From: Paenisporosarcina sp. HGH0030
GTDB taxonomy: Bacteria; Bacillota; Bacilli; Bacillales_A; Planococcaceae
Assembly: GCF_000411295.1 (NCBI RefSeq)
Contig: NZ_KE150421.1
Location: forward strand, 497,324 to 561,323
Direction of reading: 5' to 3'
Length of the DNA stretch: 64,000 nt
Within the stretch, counting starts at the first letter, position 1. Every line of letters starts with the position of its first letter. The position numbers and the translations under genes are program-made. Below the pieces are notes generated by a model. It was not told the DNA's origin. It saw only the letters and a program-made list of their open reading frames with translations, and searched no databases. Positions 8,310 through 17,725 of the stretch are shown here, piece after piece.

Positions 8310-9254
8310 ATGATCCACAAACTAATATTGCCTACACCTTTTGCTGTAGGGGACGTTAATGCTTATCTTTTAAAAGGAGATACGCTTTCATTAATTGATG
8401 CAGGTCCAAAAACACCCGAAGCTTATACAGCACTGGAACGAGGGATAAAAGAAGCGGGCTATTCGTTCAATGACGTCGAGCAAGTTTTCTTGACGCACCA
8501 TCACCCTGACCATGCAGGCTGGATTGACGCTTTTCCAAATGCAAAAGTATATGGGCATGTCTATAATGACCTTTGGTTGACTCGAGATCCAGCTTTTTTT
8601 GCCTACCATGATGAGTTTTATTTGGAACGTTTAATTGAAGAAGGTGTTCCAGAGAAATATCATGCGTGGGTCGAGAAAATGAAACGTCCAGTTGCTTTCA
8701 TGGGAAATCGTCCACTTGATGTGACAGTGGAGGAAGGCGATGCACTTCCTGGACATCCAGGTTGGACGGTCGTTGAAACGCTTGGTCATGCACAGAGTCA
8801 TGTTTCTTTTTGGCATGCTGATAGCAAAGTGATGATTGGTGGGGACCATATCTTAGAAAAAATCTCATCAAATCCTTTAATTGAGCCTCCACTTGATCCA
8901 AGTGCTAGACGTCCACAAGCCATGATTCAATACAACGAATCATTGAGAAAAGTCCTGACCATGCCAGTAGAGAAAATTTATAGTGGTCATGGCAATGAAG
9001 TATTCAATGTCCATGCATTGATTGCGCATCGCTTAGAAAAACAACATGACCGTGCGATGAAAGTACACGCGATGCTTGCTGAAGAACAACTGACCATTTT
9101 CGAAATCACACAAAAATTATTTCCATTTGTCTATGAGAAAGAACTGGGTCTGACACTTTCTGAAACCATAGGACAAGTAGACTATTTGCTTGCTGAAGAA
9201 CTTGCCATCGAGTCACGCGACCAAAATGGGGTATTCACTTATGGGCAAGCCTAA
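8310..9254 (+). CDS. yqjP: Metallo-beta-lactamase fold hydrolase (YqjP-like)
   Basis: 314-aa hydrolase of the MBL superfamily. The metal-binding motif THHHPDHAG is at about residues 62-70. A second His lies in ETLGHAQSHVSFW, the Asp ligand in MIGGDHIL and the last His in YSGHGNEVF. A C-terminal winged-helix-like segment follows (about 245-310), as in the glyoxalase-II/LACTB2-type subgroup. It lies divergent from proC in the same arrangement as yqjP beside proI in B. subtilis. It overlaps yqjQ by 14 bp. The physiological substrate is not established from the sequence. Confidence 0.88.
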   Translation: MIHKLILPTPFAVGDVNAYLLKGDTLSLIDAGPKTPEAYTALERGIKEAGYSFNDVEQVFLTHHHPDHAGWIDAFPNAKVYGHVYNDLWLTRDPAFFAYHDEFYLERLIEEGVPEKYHAWVEKMKRPVAFMGNRPLDVTVEEGDALPGHPGWTVVETLGHAQSHVSFWHADSKVMIGGDHILEKISSNPLIEPPLDPSARRPQAMIQYNESLRKVLTMPVEKIYSGHGNEVFNVHALIAHRLEKQHDRAMKVHAMLAEEQLTIFEITQKLFPFVYEKELGLTLSETIGQVDYLLAEELAIESRDQNGVFTYGQA

Positions 9255-9993
9255 AACTGTTTTGATTACAGGAGCGACAAGTGGCGTTGGGCTACAGGTT
9301 GCAAAAGATTTATGCCAACAAGGATACACTGTATATGCCACAGGTCGTTCTAAATCTGCTCTCGAAGATCTTAGATCTCACGGAATTCATGCAATTGAAG
9401 CTGACTTGCTGACAGATCAAGGTCTAGAAACTGTATTGAGTCAATGTCCGGATCCTGAGGTTGTCGTCTTTTCCGCAGGTGTGGGAACGTTTGCTTTGGC
9501 ACATTATACTTCTGACCAACAAATTGATGACATGATGCGTATTAATGTAACAGCTCCCATGAAATTGACAAGCAGGATTTTACCTTTAATGATGACAAGG
9601 AAATCAGGACATCTTATTTATGTTGCGTCACAGGCTGGAAAAATCGCCACACCAAAAGCGTCTGTGTATGCAGCAACGAAGCACGCGCTTCTCGGTTACG
9701 CAAATGCTACACGAATGGAGGTCCAGCCACATGGGATTTACGTGACGACCATCAATCCGGGACCTATCGATACACCATTTCTGGATTTAGCGGATTCAAC
9801 GGGTACATATAAAAGTTCACTTAAAAAGTTCTTGTTATCAGTCGGGGAAGTTTCAAGTGCGATTGTCAGAGTAATTGAACGTCCTGTACGTGAAGTGGAT
9901 TTGCCTTGGTATATGGGCATTTCGAGTAAAGCATACAATATGGCTCCCGGGCTAATTGAACGCGTAGGACGAAATTTTTTCATGAAGAAATAA
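9241..9993 (+). CDS. yqjQ: Short-chain dehydrogenase/reductase (YqjQ-like)
   Basis: Classical SDR of about 250 aa. Gly-rich cofactor motif TGATSGVG near the N-terminus, an NAG-like segment (FSAGVG), catalytic Ser in YVASQAG and the Tyr-x3-Lys pair in YAATKHAL, then INPGPIDTPF. It is therefore a probable NADP-dependent oxidoreductase. The ATG at 9241 is chosen because the SDR fold starts there; the in-frame codons from 9190 would only add residues read from within yqjP. It overlaps yqjP by 14 bp, so the pair is coupled. Substrate unknown. Confidence 0.9.
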   Translation: MGKPKTVLITGATSGVGLQVAKDLCQQGYTVYATGRSKSALEDLRSHGIHAIEADLLTDQGLETVLSQCPDPEVVVFSAGVGTFALAHYTSDQQIDDMMRINVTAPMKLTSRILPLMMTRKSGHLIYVASQAGKIATPKASVYAATKHALLGYANATRMEVQPHGIYVTTINPGPIDTPFLDLADSTGTYKSSLKKFLLSVGEVSSAIVRVIERPVREVDLPWYMGISSKAYNMAPGLIERVGRNFFMKK

Positions 9994-10004
9994 GAATGTA
10001 ATCA

Positions 10005-10030
10005 AGAGCAACCAATGCGGTTGCTTTTTC
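10005..10030 (+). terminator. Terminator of yqjPQ
   Basis: AGCAACC (10007-10013) and GGTTGCT (10019-10025) with a T run, just after the yqjQ stop. Confidence 0.8.
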
Positions 10031-10054
10031 AACTTGTTGACAAAAGAATATTAA

Positions 10055-10360
10055 TCAATATAAAAGTATAAAAATTCGCATTCTTATCTCTTGCACTCAA
10101 TCGAAAAAAATTATGGTCGGCTATTTCTTTCGCTTTCCGCGGACGAAACGCTAGCCTCCTCGGCTTAGCTTTCTATGACAGCTGAGCCTGTGGGGTCTAG
10201 CTTATTTAGTTTTTCCGCAGGAGTCTTCAGAAATAGCCGACCATTTTACTAATGAAATAATATGAAGGGATACGCAAACAGAAGCGAAATCCGTTGATTG
10301 GAGTGGAGGCGTCTGAAAACACCTGCTCCTGCGGTTACTCGTCGCAAAGATTAGATTAGT
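10055..10360. repeat. Large hairpin-rich noncoding repeat (copy 2, inverted)
   Basis: Reverse-complement copy of about 4555-4830. Shared landmarks: TTTTTATACTTTT-type end, TCCGCGGACGAAACGCTAGC, the CAGCTGAGCC arm, AGAAATAGCCGACC, ACTCGTCGCAAAGATTA. The two copies lie 5 kb apart in opposite orientation around the cupin-namA-proC-yqjPQ block. No gene is present. Confidence 0.8.
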
Positions 10361-10403
10361 ATACAGTTATATTCACTCTTTTTATTTTTTGTCTACAGTC
10401 TGA

Positions 10404-10433
10404 AGAGCAACCATTACGGTTACTCTTTTTTTT
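10404..10433 (+). terminator. Hairpin with T run
   Basis: AGAGCAACC (10404-10412) pairs with GGTTACTCT (10418-10426) with one mismatch, followed by seven Ts. It resembles the yqjQ terminator and may back it up after the repeat insertion. Confidence 0.6.
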
Positions 10434-10456
10434 GAATAGTTAAACTTTATTAAATG

Positions 10457-10476
10457 TATGAGTATTCACTTGTATA
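10457..10476 (+). promoter_or_regulatory. Candidate ARG box 1
   Basis: TATGAGTATTCACTTGTATA resembles the ArgR/AhrC operator (TATGAAT-type half sites) and overlaps the -35 box of the argG promoter, where binding would repress transcription. Confidence 0.45.
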
Positions 10477-10498
10477 CATTTTTATAACATGTTATTAT
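10470..10498 (+). promoter_or_regulatory. argGH promoter
   Basis: TTGTAT (10470-10475) and TATTAT (10493-10498) with a 17-bp spacer, 55 bp before argG. Confidence 0.6.
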
Positions 10499-10520
10499 CT
10501 GTGTATATTAATTCATTAAA

Positions 10521-10540
10521 TGTGAATAAACATACATTCA
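10521..10540 (+). promoter_or_regulatory. Candidate ARG box 2
   Basis: TGTGAATAAACATACATTCA has the near-symmetric TGAAT/ATTCA arms of ARG boxes and lies between the promoter and the AGGAGG of argG, consistent with arginine-dependent repression by ArgR/AhrC. Confidence 0.65.
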
Positions 10541-10553
10541 GGAGGAATGACAA

Positions 10554-11762
10554 ATGAACAAAAAAGTAGTTCTCGCATACTCAGGTGGTCTAGATACATC
10601 CGTCGCAATTCCGTGGTTAAAAGAACAAGGTTACGATGTAATCGCTGTTTGTCTAGATGTAGGTGAAGGAAAAGATTTAGAATTCATTAAAAAGAAAGCA
10701 CTGCAAGTCGGTGCTGTTGAAAGTTACATGATTGATGCAAAAGAAGAATTTGCGAACGAATATGCATTACTTTCACTTCAAGCACACACATGGTATGAAG
10801 GGAAATATCCATTGGTTTCGGCTTTATCCCGTCCGTTGATTTCAAAAAAATTGGTTGAAATCGCACACCAAACCGGAGCAGATGCCGTAGCTCATGGCTG
10901 TACAGGAAAAGGCAATGATCAGGTACGTTTCGAAGTATCAATCAAAGCATTGGATCCTTCCTTGGAAGTAATCGCACCTGTTCGTGCGTGGGGCTGGTCT
11001 CGTGAAGAAGAGATAGACTATGCGAAGAAAAATAACATTCCAATTCCAATAAACTTAGATAGTCCATTTTCAATAGATCAAAACTTATGGGGTCGTGCAA
11101 ACGAATGCGGTATTTTAGAAGATCCTTGGGCTAAACCACCAGAAGCTGCATATGATTTAACCGTTGCACTAGAAGATACACCAGATACAGCCGATTTGAT
11201 TGAGATTACGTTTGAACAAGGTGTACCTGTTGCGTTGGACGGAGTTTCCTATCCATTGGCTGAGCTCATTTCCGAGCTGAATGTAATCGCTGGGAAACAT
11301 GGAATCGGACGTATTGACCATGTCGAAAACCGTTTAGTCGGTATCAAGTCACGTGAAGTATATGAAGTGCCTGGTGCTCACACACTATTATTAGCGCATA
11401 AAGAACTTGAAGACATTACTCTCGTTAAAGAGCTGGCTCATTTCAAACCTGTTATCGAGAAAAAATTAACTGAACTGATTTATGAAGGATTGTGGTTCTC
11501 TCCATTAAAAGTGGCACTAGAATCTTTCCTTAAAGAAACGCAAGTGTATGTCAACGGTGTGGTGCGTGTGAAACTATTTAAAGGTCATGCAATTGTTGAA
11601 GGACGTAAATCGCCAAATTCACTGTATGACGAAAAACTAGCTACTTATACTACGGATGATGAATTCAACCATGAATCTGCTGTGGGCTTCATCGAGCTAT
11701 GGGGACTTCCGACAAAGGTTCATGCCATGGTTAACAAAGGAAAAGAGAAGGTGTCGGAATGA
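10554..11762 (+). CDS. argG: Argininosuccinate synthase
   Basis: Joins citrulline and aspartate with ATP to argininosuccinate, the penultimate step of arginine synthesis, in the cytoplasm. 402 aa, the usual length. The N-terminal PP-loop ATP site AYSGGLDTS is at about residues 8-16. [22 protein letters not shown] and the C-terminal [10 protein letters not shown] segment are all typical. AGGAGG precedes the ATG by 8 nt. It overlaps argH by 4 bp (ATGA) and is expected to be coupled to it. Upstream promoter and ARG boxes suggest repression by arginine. Confidence 0.98.
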   Translation: MNKKVVLAYSGGLDTSVAIPWLKEQGYDVIAVCLDVGEGKDLEFIKKKALQVGAVESYMIDAKEEFANEYALLSLQAHTWYEGKYPLVSALSRPLISKKLVEIAHQTGADAVAHGCTGKGNDQVRFEVSIKALDPSLEVIAPVRAWGWSREEEIDYAKKNNIPIPINLDSPFSIDQNLWGRANECGILEDPWAKPPEAAYDLTVALEDTPDTADLIEITFEQGVPVALDGVSYPLAELISELNVIAGKHGIGRIDHVENRLVGIKSREVYEVPGAHTLLLAHKELEDITLVKELAHFKPVIEKKLTELIYEGLWFSPLKVALESFLKETQVYVNGVVRVKLFKGHAIVEGRKSPNSLYDEKLATYTTDDEFNHESAVGFIELWGLPTKVHAMVNKGKEKVSE

Positions 11763-13129
11763 CCAAACTATGGGGCGGCCGTTTTCAAAAGTCTGCTGAA
11801 CAATGGGTTGATGAATTTGGCGCATCCATCGGCTTTGATCAACAACTCGTCATGGAAGATTTGACGGGCAGCATGGCACATGTAAAAATGCTTGGCGACT
11901 GCGGAATTTTACCTGCTGAAGATGTTAGCAAGATTGTCGACGGTCTGGAGCAATTGAAAGTAAAAGCAACGAATGATGAGTTGGTATTTGAAGTTGCAAA
12001 CGAAGACATTCATTTAAATCTTGAAAAAATGTTGATTGATTTGATCGGGCCAGTTGGGGGCAAAATGCATACTGGACGTAGTCGAAATGACCAAGTCGCA
12101 ACAGATATGCATCTCTTTTTAAAAACTCGTGTACAAGAAATTATTGAGAGCATCAAAGCATTTCAACAAGCCATACTAATGCAAGCAGAGCAACATGTTG
12201 AAACCATTGCACCTGGCTATACGCATTTGCAACGTGCGCAACCCATTTCGTTTGCTCATCATTTGATGGCATACTTCTGGATGCTTGAGCGTGATCAGGA
12301 ACGTTTGTCTGAATCACTTAAACGTATTGATATTTCACCATTAGGTGCCGGCGCACTTGCAGGTACGACTTTCCCGATTGACCGTGAAAAAGCAGCCAAT
12401 ACCCTTGGGTTTGAGCAAGTGTACCAAAATAGCATGGATGCCGTGAGTGACCGTGATTTCATCGTGGAATTTTTAAGTAATGCCTCACTTGTGATGATGC
12501 ACTTATCACGTTTCGCTGAAGAAATCATCCTTTGGTCGAGCCAGGAATTTCAATTTATTGAACTCGACGATGCATTCGCCACAGGCTCCAGCATCATGCC
12601 ACAAAAGAAAAATCCGGATATGGCCGAGTTAATCCGCGGAAAGACGGGTCGTGTGTACGGGAACTTGTTTAGCCTGTTGACTACGCTTAAAGGATTGCCA
12701 CTCACGTATAACAAAGATATGCAAGAAGACAAAGAAGGCATGTTCGATACGGTTCAGACTTTGAATGGATCTCTTCAAATTTTTGAAGGCATGGTAAGAA
12801 CCATGACTGTCCACACAAAGCGATTAAATGAAGCGGTGCATCAAGACTTTTCAAATGCTACGGAACTTGCCGATTACTTGGCGACAAAAGGTATGCCGTT
12901 CCGAGAAGCACATGAAGTCACAGGGAAGCTCGTTTTCCTATGTATCCAACGCGGCATTTACTTGTTGGACCTTACGATAGAAGACTTGCAGGTAGCCAGT
13001 AGTTTAATTCAACCCGATATCTACGATGTACTGTCACCCGAAGCGGCAGTTAAGCGAAGAAATTCGCTTGGGGGAACTGGTTTTGACCAAGTCCGTATGC
13101 AAATTGAAAAAGCAAAATCATTAGTATGA
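11759..13129 (+). CDS. argH: Argininosuccinate lyase
   Basis: Cleaves argininosuccinate to arginine and fumarate. 456 aa of the fumarase/aspartase superfamily. Conserved regions: [13 protein letters not shown] (about residues 105-117), [17 protein letters not shown], and the superfamily signature [12 protein letters not shown] with the catalytic Ser in its flexible loop. It starts with the ATG overlapping the argG stop. Being second in argGH, it shares that operon's control. A terminator follows directly. Confidence 0.98.
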   Translation: MTKLWGGRFQKSAEQWVDEFGASIGFDQQLVMEDLTGSMAHVKMLGDCGILPAEDVSKIVDGLEQLKVKATNDELVFEVANEDIHLNLEKMLIDLIGPVGGKMHTGRSRNDQVATDMHLFLKTRVQEIIESIKAFQQAILMQAEQHVETIAPGYTHLQRAQPISFAHHLMAYFWMLERDQERLSESLKRIDISPLGAGALAGTTFPIDREKAANTLGFEQVYQNSMDAVSDRDFIVEFLSNASLVMMHLSRFAEEIILWSSQEFQFIELDDAFATGSSIMPQKKNPDMAELIRGKTGRVYGNLFSLLTTLKGLPLTYNKDMQEDKEGMFDTVQTLNGSLQIFEGMVRTMTVHTKRLNEAVHQDFSNATELADYLATKGMPFREAHEVTGKLVFLCIQRGIYLLDLTIEDLQVASSLIQPDIYDVLSPEAAVKRRNSLGGTGFDQVRMQIEKAKSLV

Positions 13130-13177
13130 AAACATCCCGCTTGTAAGCAGTAGCTGACAGGTGGGATGTTTTTTTAG
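13129..13177 (+). terminator. argGH terminator
   Basis: AAACATCCC (13130-13138) pairs with GGGATGTTT (13163-13171), then T7. Confidence 0.9.
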
Positions 13178-13291
13178 TTTTATATTGTTCGTAGTTTTGA
13201 AAAGGTGGAAAGAAGGACATAAGTGGATGATTATAGAAATTAATCCTTAACAATTTTATTTTGAATAATCATTCAAGAAAGGTGAGAAGTA

Positions 13292-13519
13292 ATGACGAAA
13301 AATAATAGTAGTTTAATAAGTGACATCCCAACTTCAATAGGCGCACCAGCACGACGTGCACTGGTTGGAGCTGGATATCTCCAGCTTGAGCAATTAACTA
13401 AAGTTAGTGAGGCTGAGGTTTTGAAATTACATGGAATGGGTCCGAAAGCGCTTGATATTACCCGACGCGCATTAATTGAAAAAGGATTAACTTTCGCAAA
13501 TGGTTCTGAGATTAAATGA
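13292..13519 (+). CDS. Small helix-hairpin-helix (RpoA C-terminal-like) protein
   Basis: 75-aa protein made almost wholly of one helix-hairpin-helix domain. IGAPARRALVGAGY is followed by LTKVSEAEVLKLHGMGPKALDITRRAL, where HGMGPKAL is the hairpin that contacts the DNA backbone. This resembles the C-terminal domain of RNA polymerase alpha. Probably a stand-alone DNA-binding protein. GAAAGGTGAG precedes the ATG. It is monocistronic between argH and the signal peptidase gene. Biological role unknown. Confidence 0.8.
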   Translation: MTKNNSSLISDIPTSIGAPARRALVGAGYLQLEQLTKVSEAEVLKLHGMGPKALDITRRALIEKGLTFANGSEIK

Positions 13520-13639
13520 CTCAATATTGATTTGAAACTTTTACTTTTTACTTTTCGTCTTCGTAGTAAGTGAAATAAAAAAATCATGTAATGGAATAGA
13601 AACGAACAATTATTGTTTTAGATGCCAGGAGGCCAAAGG

Positions 13640-14200
13640 ATGGAACAAGTTAAAAAAGAAAAAAATGAGGTCTGGGAGTGGGCAAAAGCATTGCTCATTG
13701 CCTTTATTGCAGCTTGGCTAATTCGTTATTTCTTATTCACCCCGATTGTTGTCGACGGGGAATCAATGATGCCGACTCTTGAAAATGGAGAGCGGATGAT
13801 TGTTAATAAAATCGGCTACGAAGTTGAAGGTCCAAATCGGTATGATATCGTAGTTTTCCACGCAACTGAAAAACAAGATTATATTAAAAGAGTGATTGGA
13901 TTGCCAGGAGATCATGTCGCTTATAAAAATGATCAATTATTTATCAATGGTGAACCTCAAGAAGAACCCTATTTGGAATCAAATAAAAACGAAGTGAGCA
14001 GCGGTACTTTAACAGAGGATTTCACCCTTGAAGAACTGACAGGAGAGAAAGTGATTCCAGATGGTTACTTGTTTGTGATGGGAGACAATCGGAGTAACAG
14101 TACAGACAGCCGAATAATTGGTTTAGTCCCGATGAAGGAAGTCATAGGCAGCACAAGCGTTGCTTTTTGGCCACTAAATGAAATCGGTCGGGTTCAATAA
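13640..14200 (+). CDS. Signal peptidase I
   Basis: Membrane serine protease that removes signal peptides from exported proteins. About 186 aa, typical of Bacillus SipS/SipT/SipW-size enzymes. One N-terminal membrane anchor (about residues 13-33). The catalytic Ser box is VDGESMMPTL and the Lys general base is in DYIKRVIGLPGD; FVMGDNRSNSTDSR is box E. The ATG at 13640 is 7 nt from AGGAGG (13627-13632); the upstream ATG at 13622 lies before that site. With four large secreted proteases and several lipoproteins in the same window, processing capacity is relevant, but a direct link is inference. Confidence 0.95.
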   Translation: MEQVKKEKNEVWEWAKALLIAFIAAWLIRYFLFTPIVVDGESMMPTLENGERMIVNKIGYEVEGPNRYDIVVFHATEKQDYIKRVIGLPGDHVAYKNDQLFINGEPQEEPYLESNKNEVSSGTLTEDFTLEELTGEKVIPDGYLFVMGDNRSNSTDSRIIGLVPMKEVIGSTSVAFWPLNEIGRVQ

Positions 14201-14226
14201 CTATATATGATAGGGAGAAATTTATA

Positions 14227-14739
14227 GTGAAAAGGTGGCAAATGAATCAATGGTTTCTCCTGATTCTATCGATATTTTTGGTGGGGTGTGCTCCAGATGT
14301 TCCCGAGATCAAGGATGGAAATTCACATGTGACAGAAGAAATGGATGAAGTTATTTCGGATTATATCGTAGAAAAATACAAGGGCATATACTATCCATCA
14401 GAGAAACAATTTGAAGTCCACAGAATCTATGGGACCAGTGAAGAAAATGGAGTAATAAACGTATACATGTGGTCATATTTCAGTGGATTCAATAAGGCAA
14501 ATGGAGTCGAAAGTCAATCGGGGCACTCGTTACCTGCGTTGATACAATTGAAGAAAGCTGATTCTGGTTATGAAGTTATTAAATACATTGAACCAAAGAA
14601 CGGTAATCAGTACGCTTCTTCCATAAAGAAAATGTTTCCGGAAAAATACGCAAAAATAGCAGTGCATGATGCCGAAACCATCGAGAGTTTAGAAAAAGAG
14701 ATGAGTGAAAAAGTGGAAGACTGGTTAAATGAAAAATAA
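14227..14739 (+). CDS. Putative lipoprotein, unknown function
   Basis: 170-aa exported protein: signal peptide with a lipobox ending in LVGC at about residues 18-21, so it is anchored to the outer face of the membrane. The rest is a soluble alpha/beta domain that I cannot assign. The GTG start has GGGAG 9 nt upstream and supplies the basic residues KR for the signal; an ATG 15 nt downstream is possible. It follows the signal peptidase gene by 26 bp and may be cotranscribed with it. Confidence 0.75.
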   Translation: MKRWQMNQWFLLILSIFLVGCAPDVPEIKDGNSHVTEEMDEVISDYIVEKYKGIYYPSEKQFEVHRIYGTSEENGVINVYMWSYFSGFNKANGVESQSGHSLPALIQLKKADSGYEVIKYIEPKNGNQYASSIKKMFPEKYAKIAVHDAETIESLEKEMSEKVEDWLNEK

Positions 14740-14822
14740 AGTAACTTGGTCTTTAAAAATGTAAGGCTTCTTGTTAGATGCTAGTAAACTTTTTATCGCT
14801 TAATCGAAAGGATTGAGTTCCA

Positions 14823-15344
14823 ATGAGAAAAACTAACATACAAACCTGGACTGAAGGTTGGCAAGAAGCATACAACCGAGAAGAGGAAATCCTCTTAAAA
14901 ATATTTAAAGTTGAATGGGTCGATGTTTTCCACATTGGAAGTACGTCTATTCCTTCAATCGGATATGCAAAACCGATTATAGACATTTTGCTCGTAGTGA
15001 AAAACATCGAAAAAGTGGAAGACTTCAATGACAATATGATGCTGATTGGTTATAAGCCGAGAGGTGAGAATGGCATCATGTATAGACGATACTTTACAAA
15101 AGGTAACAGTAATAGAACTCACCACTTACATATTTATCAGTTTGGACATGAAAATATCAAAAGACATCTGGATTTTAAAGCATACTTGACTACGCACCCA
15201 TTGGATGCCCAGAAATATGGAGAGCTTAAAGTGAAATTAGCAGCACAGTTTCCTGATAACACATATGAGTACCAGGAGGGAAAAGAAGCATTCATCAAAC
15301 AATTGATAAAAAAAGTTGAAAAGTGGACTTCGCAACAATTCTGA
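14823..15344 (+). CDS. GrpB family (UPF0157) nucleotidyltransferase-like protein
   Basis: 173-aa protein of the GrpB/UPF0157 family, which has a nucleotidyltransferase fold. The family motif VFHIGSTSIPSIGYAKPIIDILLVV (given only in part as HIGSTSIP and KPIIDIL) lies at about residues 39-62. HHLHIYQFG and the C-terminal YQEGKEAFI also fit. Physiological role is not established. The terminator hairpin that follows indicates a single-gene or end-of-operon unit. Confidence 0.88.
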   Translation: MRKTNIQTWTEGWQEAYNREEEILLKIFKVEWVDVFHIGSTSIPSIGYAKPIIDILLVVKNIEKVEDFNDNMMLIGYKPRGENGIMYRRYFTKGNSNRTHHLHIYQFGHENIKRHLDFKAYLTTHPLDAQKYGELKVKLAAQFPDNTYEYQEGKEAFIKQLIKKVEKWTSQQF

Positions 15345-15354
15345 TCTGATTCTT

Positions 15355-15382
15355 GGGCTACATACGTAGCTCTTTTTCTTTT
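15355..15382 (+). terminator. Terminator after GrpB gene
   Basis: GGGCTAC (15355-15361) pairs with GTAGCTC (15366-15372, one G-U), then a T-rich tail. Confidence 0.75.
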
Positions 15383-15513
15383 GTTCAAATTCTTGTTGTT
15401 GAATAATAAATAATCAGAAAAGACAATTAATGTCTATTGCAATTAATGACAGTATGGTAATGTTAACTTTAAGTGTAATTTTTTGGATTATAAACTTAAG
15501 GTGGAGAATTGAA

Positions 15514-16380
15514 ATGATTTCAAGTTTAGGAGTCTTAACACGTTTTCTTTATGTTGTACTCGGTATCGTTTTGTTGAGTGCTTTTGTAGGATTATTTACA
15601 AATGGTATCCAACTTGATTTCACTTTGTTTCTAGACAATGTGTGGCATATCGTCACGTCTCTTATTGCTCCTCAAAAATTAATCATTTTAGGACCGACCA
15701 ACCATGAGTATTCGATTTTCTTGAATTTTTGGGATTACTACTTTTACTCATTAACCATTTTTATTTCGGCATTATGTATAGCTATTATCTTCGGTTTATT
15801 AATTACGTACTTCACAGTCCTGCTTCCCCAAAAAATAAACGATATGGTATCTAGAACCATATCGTTGTTGGAATCCTTACCCGACTTATTCATCATAATG
15901 CTCATTCAATTTTCTGTTATTTTATATTTCAAGCAAAGTGGTCATTTGTTATTTCCTGTAGCAGGCTCATCCCAGAACCAAACTTATTTCTTACCGATTG
16001 TTACGTTGGCCTTGATTCCTGCATTCATGATTTTCAGAATCAACCTTCATTTAGTAAGCGAAGAATGGAATAAATCATACGTAGAATTGGCAAGAAGTAA
16101 AGGTTTTAATAAAACGGAAATCTTCTTTTACCATGTGCTGAGAAATATCACACCAAGCATTTTTAGTCATAGTAAAACGATTGTTCTATATTTATTGTCC
16201 TCAATGGTAATTTTCGAGAAACTATTCAACATCTATGGAATCTTTACTTTTATAATGAGCTATCCAAATCCGAATGTGATCGCATTCACATTGATCATGT
16301 TTTTTGTTCCGATTTTCCTTATCTATGCAGTCATTACTAGCCTTATAGAAAAATATACTGGCCAAAGATTGGAATGGTGA
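15514..16380 (+). CDS. ABC transporter permease, DppB/OppB-like
   Basis: Integral membrane subunit of a peptide/nickel-type ABC importer, about 288 aa with six predicted membrane segments. The EAA loop is near ELARSKGFNKTEIFFYHVLRNITP. The ATG at 15514 has AAGGTGGAG 7 nt upstream; the frame is open from 15430 but lacks a ribosome site there. It is followed 4 bp later by a second permease. No ATPase or solute-binding protein gene is found on either side, so the pair is an orphan that would need partners encoded elsewhere. Substrate unknown. Confidence 0.82.
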   Translation: MISSLGVLTRFLYVVLGIVLLSAFVGLFTNGIQLDFTLFLDNVWHIVTSLIAPQKLIILGPTNHEYSIFLNFWDYYFYSLTIFISALCIAIIFGLLITYFTVLLPQKINDMVSRTISLLESLPDLFIIMLIQFSVILYFKQSGHLLFPVAGSSQNQTYFLPIVTLALIPAFMIFRINLHLVSEEWNKSYVELARSKGFNKTEIFFYHVLRNITPSIFSHSKTIVLYLLSSMVIFEKLFNIYGIFTFIMSYPNPNVIAFTLIMFFVPIFLIYAVITSLIEKYTGQRLEW

Positions 16381-16384
16381 TTAC

Positions 16385-17446
16385 GTGTTTATCATAAAAA
16401 GACTTCTTTTAAACAAGTTGTTTCTTTCTGGCTTCCTCACCATCAGTTGCCTGTTATTAGTCAGCACGCTATATTTTTTCTTCTTTAATGATCGAATTCC
16501 TACAGCTTCATTACTTTATGATAGCCAGGGGAAACCATTACCTGCACCTTACAGTTATAAAAACTTTCCACCCTTAGGAACTGACAATTTTGGACGTGAT
16601 TTATTTATCGTCATGCTTGTAGGCGCAAAATATACAATTGCAGCGGCATTGATTATTACATTTCTCCGCGTTTTCCCATCCATTTGGATTGGGCTTATTA
16701 TTCATTTCTTCCTTCAGAAAATTGAAAAACCCCTTAAATCAATAGCGGATGCATTTAATTACTTCCCAATGACTTTATTGGCCTTTCTACTATTGAACGG
16801 AATCTTAATTTCAGAAGTGGAGATGATTCTTGTAGATGGTGCCTTAATCAAAGGGCCGGAGCCATTGCCATATTTGAGCAGGATACTATTCTATTTCGTT
16901 ATTTTTGCCCTTCTATTTATTCCAACAAATTCGATCTTGATTGCAAATGAAGTAAAGTCCATTTATAAGAAGGAATTTATCGAAAGTTCAAGGACGCTTG
17001 GTGCCAGTAATTGGCGAATTGTCACCAAACATATCAAACCTTTTTTAGTTCCTCAACTGGCGATTATTTTCTTAAGGGATTTCATTCACACGCTGATTTT
17101 GATGTCCCATTTAGCTGTTCTTGGGTTATTCATAGGAGGATATATGAGACGTGGAGATTTATTTGGCTTTACAAAACAAATCTCCAATTCAAACGAATGG
17201 GCTGGTTTGCTTGGAATGTGGTGGGAATTTTTATGGACATCCTATCCGTGGATTGCTTTCATTCCAATTCTGTTCATTTCGCTTCTAATCCTTTCTGCAA
17301 AAGGGATGATGGAAGGCTTGACGAGAGTATTAGCAGCTGTCGATAGCATGAGGGAGCCTGTTCAAAAACGAATTGAAATTGAAACCATTAAAGGTGATCG
17401 TCCATTTGAGAGGATTCATTTATCCAACGTTAAATTAATCAAATGA
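16385..17446 (+). CDS. ABC transporter permease, DppC/OppC-like
   Basis: Second membrane subunit (353 aa) of the same importer. It has the DppC-type N-terminus with a single helix and an outside segment containing LGTDNFGRDLF, a hallmark of DppC/OppC proteins. Multiple helices and the EAA loop (IESSRTLGASNWRIVTKHIKP) follow. GTG start immediately after the DppB-like stop. It overlaps the next small ORF by ATGA. The C-terminal tail after the last helix (about 320-353) is longer and more charged than usual. Confidence 0.85.
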   Translation: MFIIKRLLLNKLFLSGFLTISCLLLVSTLYFFFFNDRIPTASLLYDSQGKPLPAPYSYKNFPPLGTDNFGRDLFIVMLVGAKYTIAAALIITFLRVFPSIWIGLIIHFFLQKIEKPLKSIADAFNYFPMTLLAFLLLNGILISEVEMILVDGALIKGPEPLPYLSRILFYFVIFALLFIPTNSILIANEVKSIYKKEFIESSRTLGASNWRIVTKHIKPFLVPQLAIIFLRDFIHTLILMSHLAVLGLFIGGYMRRGDLFGFTKQISNSNEWAGLLGMWWEFLWTSYPWIAFIPILFISLLILSAKGMMEGLTRVLAAVDSMREPVQKRIEIETIKGDRPFERIHLSNVKLIK

Positions 17447-17607
17447 AGTGGTCTGAATATGAATTTATTCATAGTATCAAGGGAGACTTAGAATTTCTTT
17501 TTGAGGAGGGAACAGTTAGCACACCACAAAATATCTTGGTGAACGGGGCAATGGCGACTGTAAATTACAAAAAGGGCAAGGGTACCATTACTATGAAATA
17601 TATTTAA
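17443..17607 (+). CDS. Small ORF coupled to the permease pair
   Basis: 54-aa reading frame starting at ATG that overlaps the stop of the permease (ATGA). That geometry, plus a composition like a normal soluble protein (acidic first half, KKGKGTIT in the second), suggests it is translated. It begins MKWSEYEFIHSIKGD. I do not recognise a family. It could be a small accessory subunit or the remnant of a longer third gene of the transport operon. Confidence 0.45.
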   Translation: MKWSEYEFIHSIKGDLEFLFEEGTVSTPQNILVNGAMATVNYKKGKGTITMKYI

Positions 17608-17725
17608 TAACAATGATACATACGCTTATTAACTAATAGGACTTTACTTCAAAAGAGGAATGTCTTTCTTTTATCTTTTGGCAGAGGTATTCATTACAAA
17701 TTCGTAAAATGGATGTGAGAAGCCG

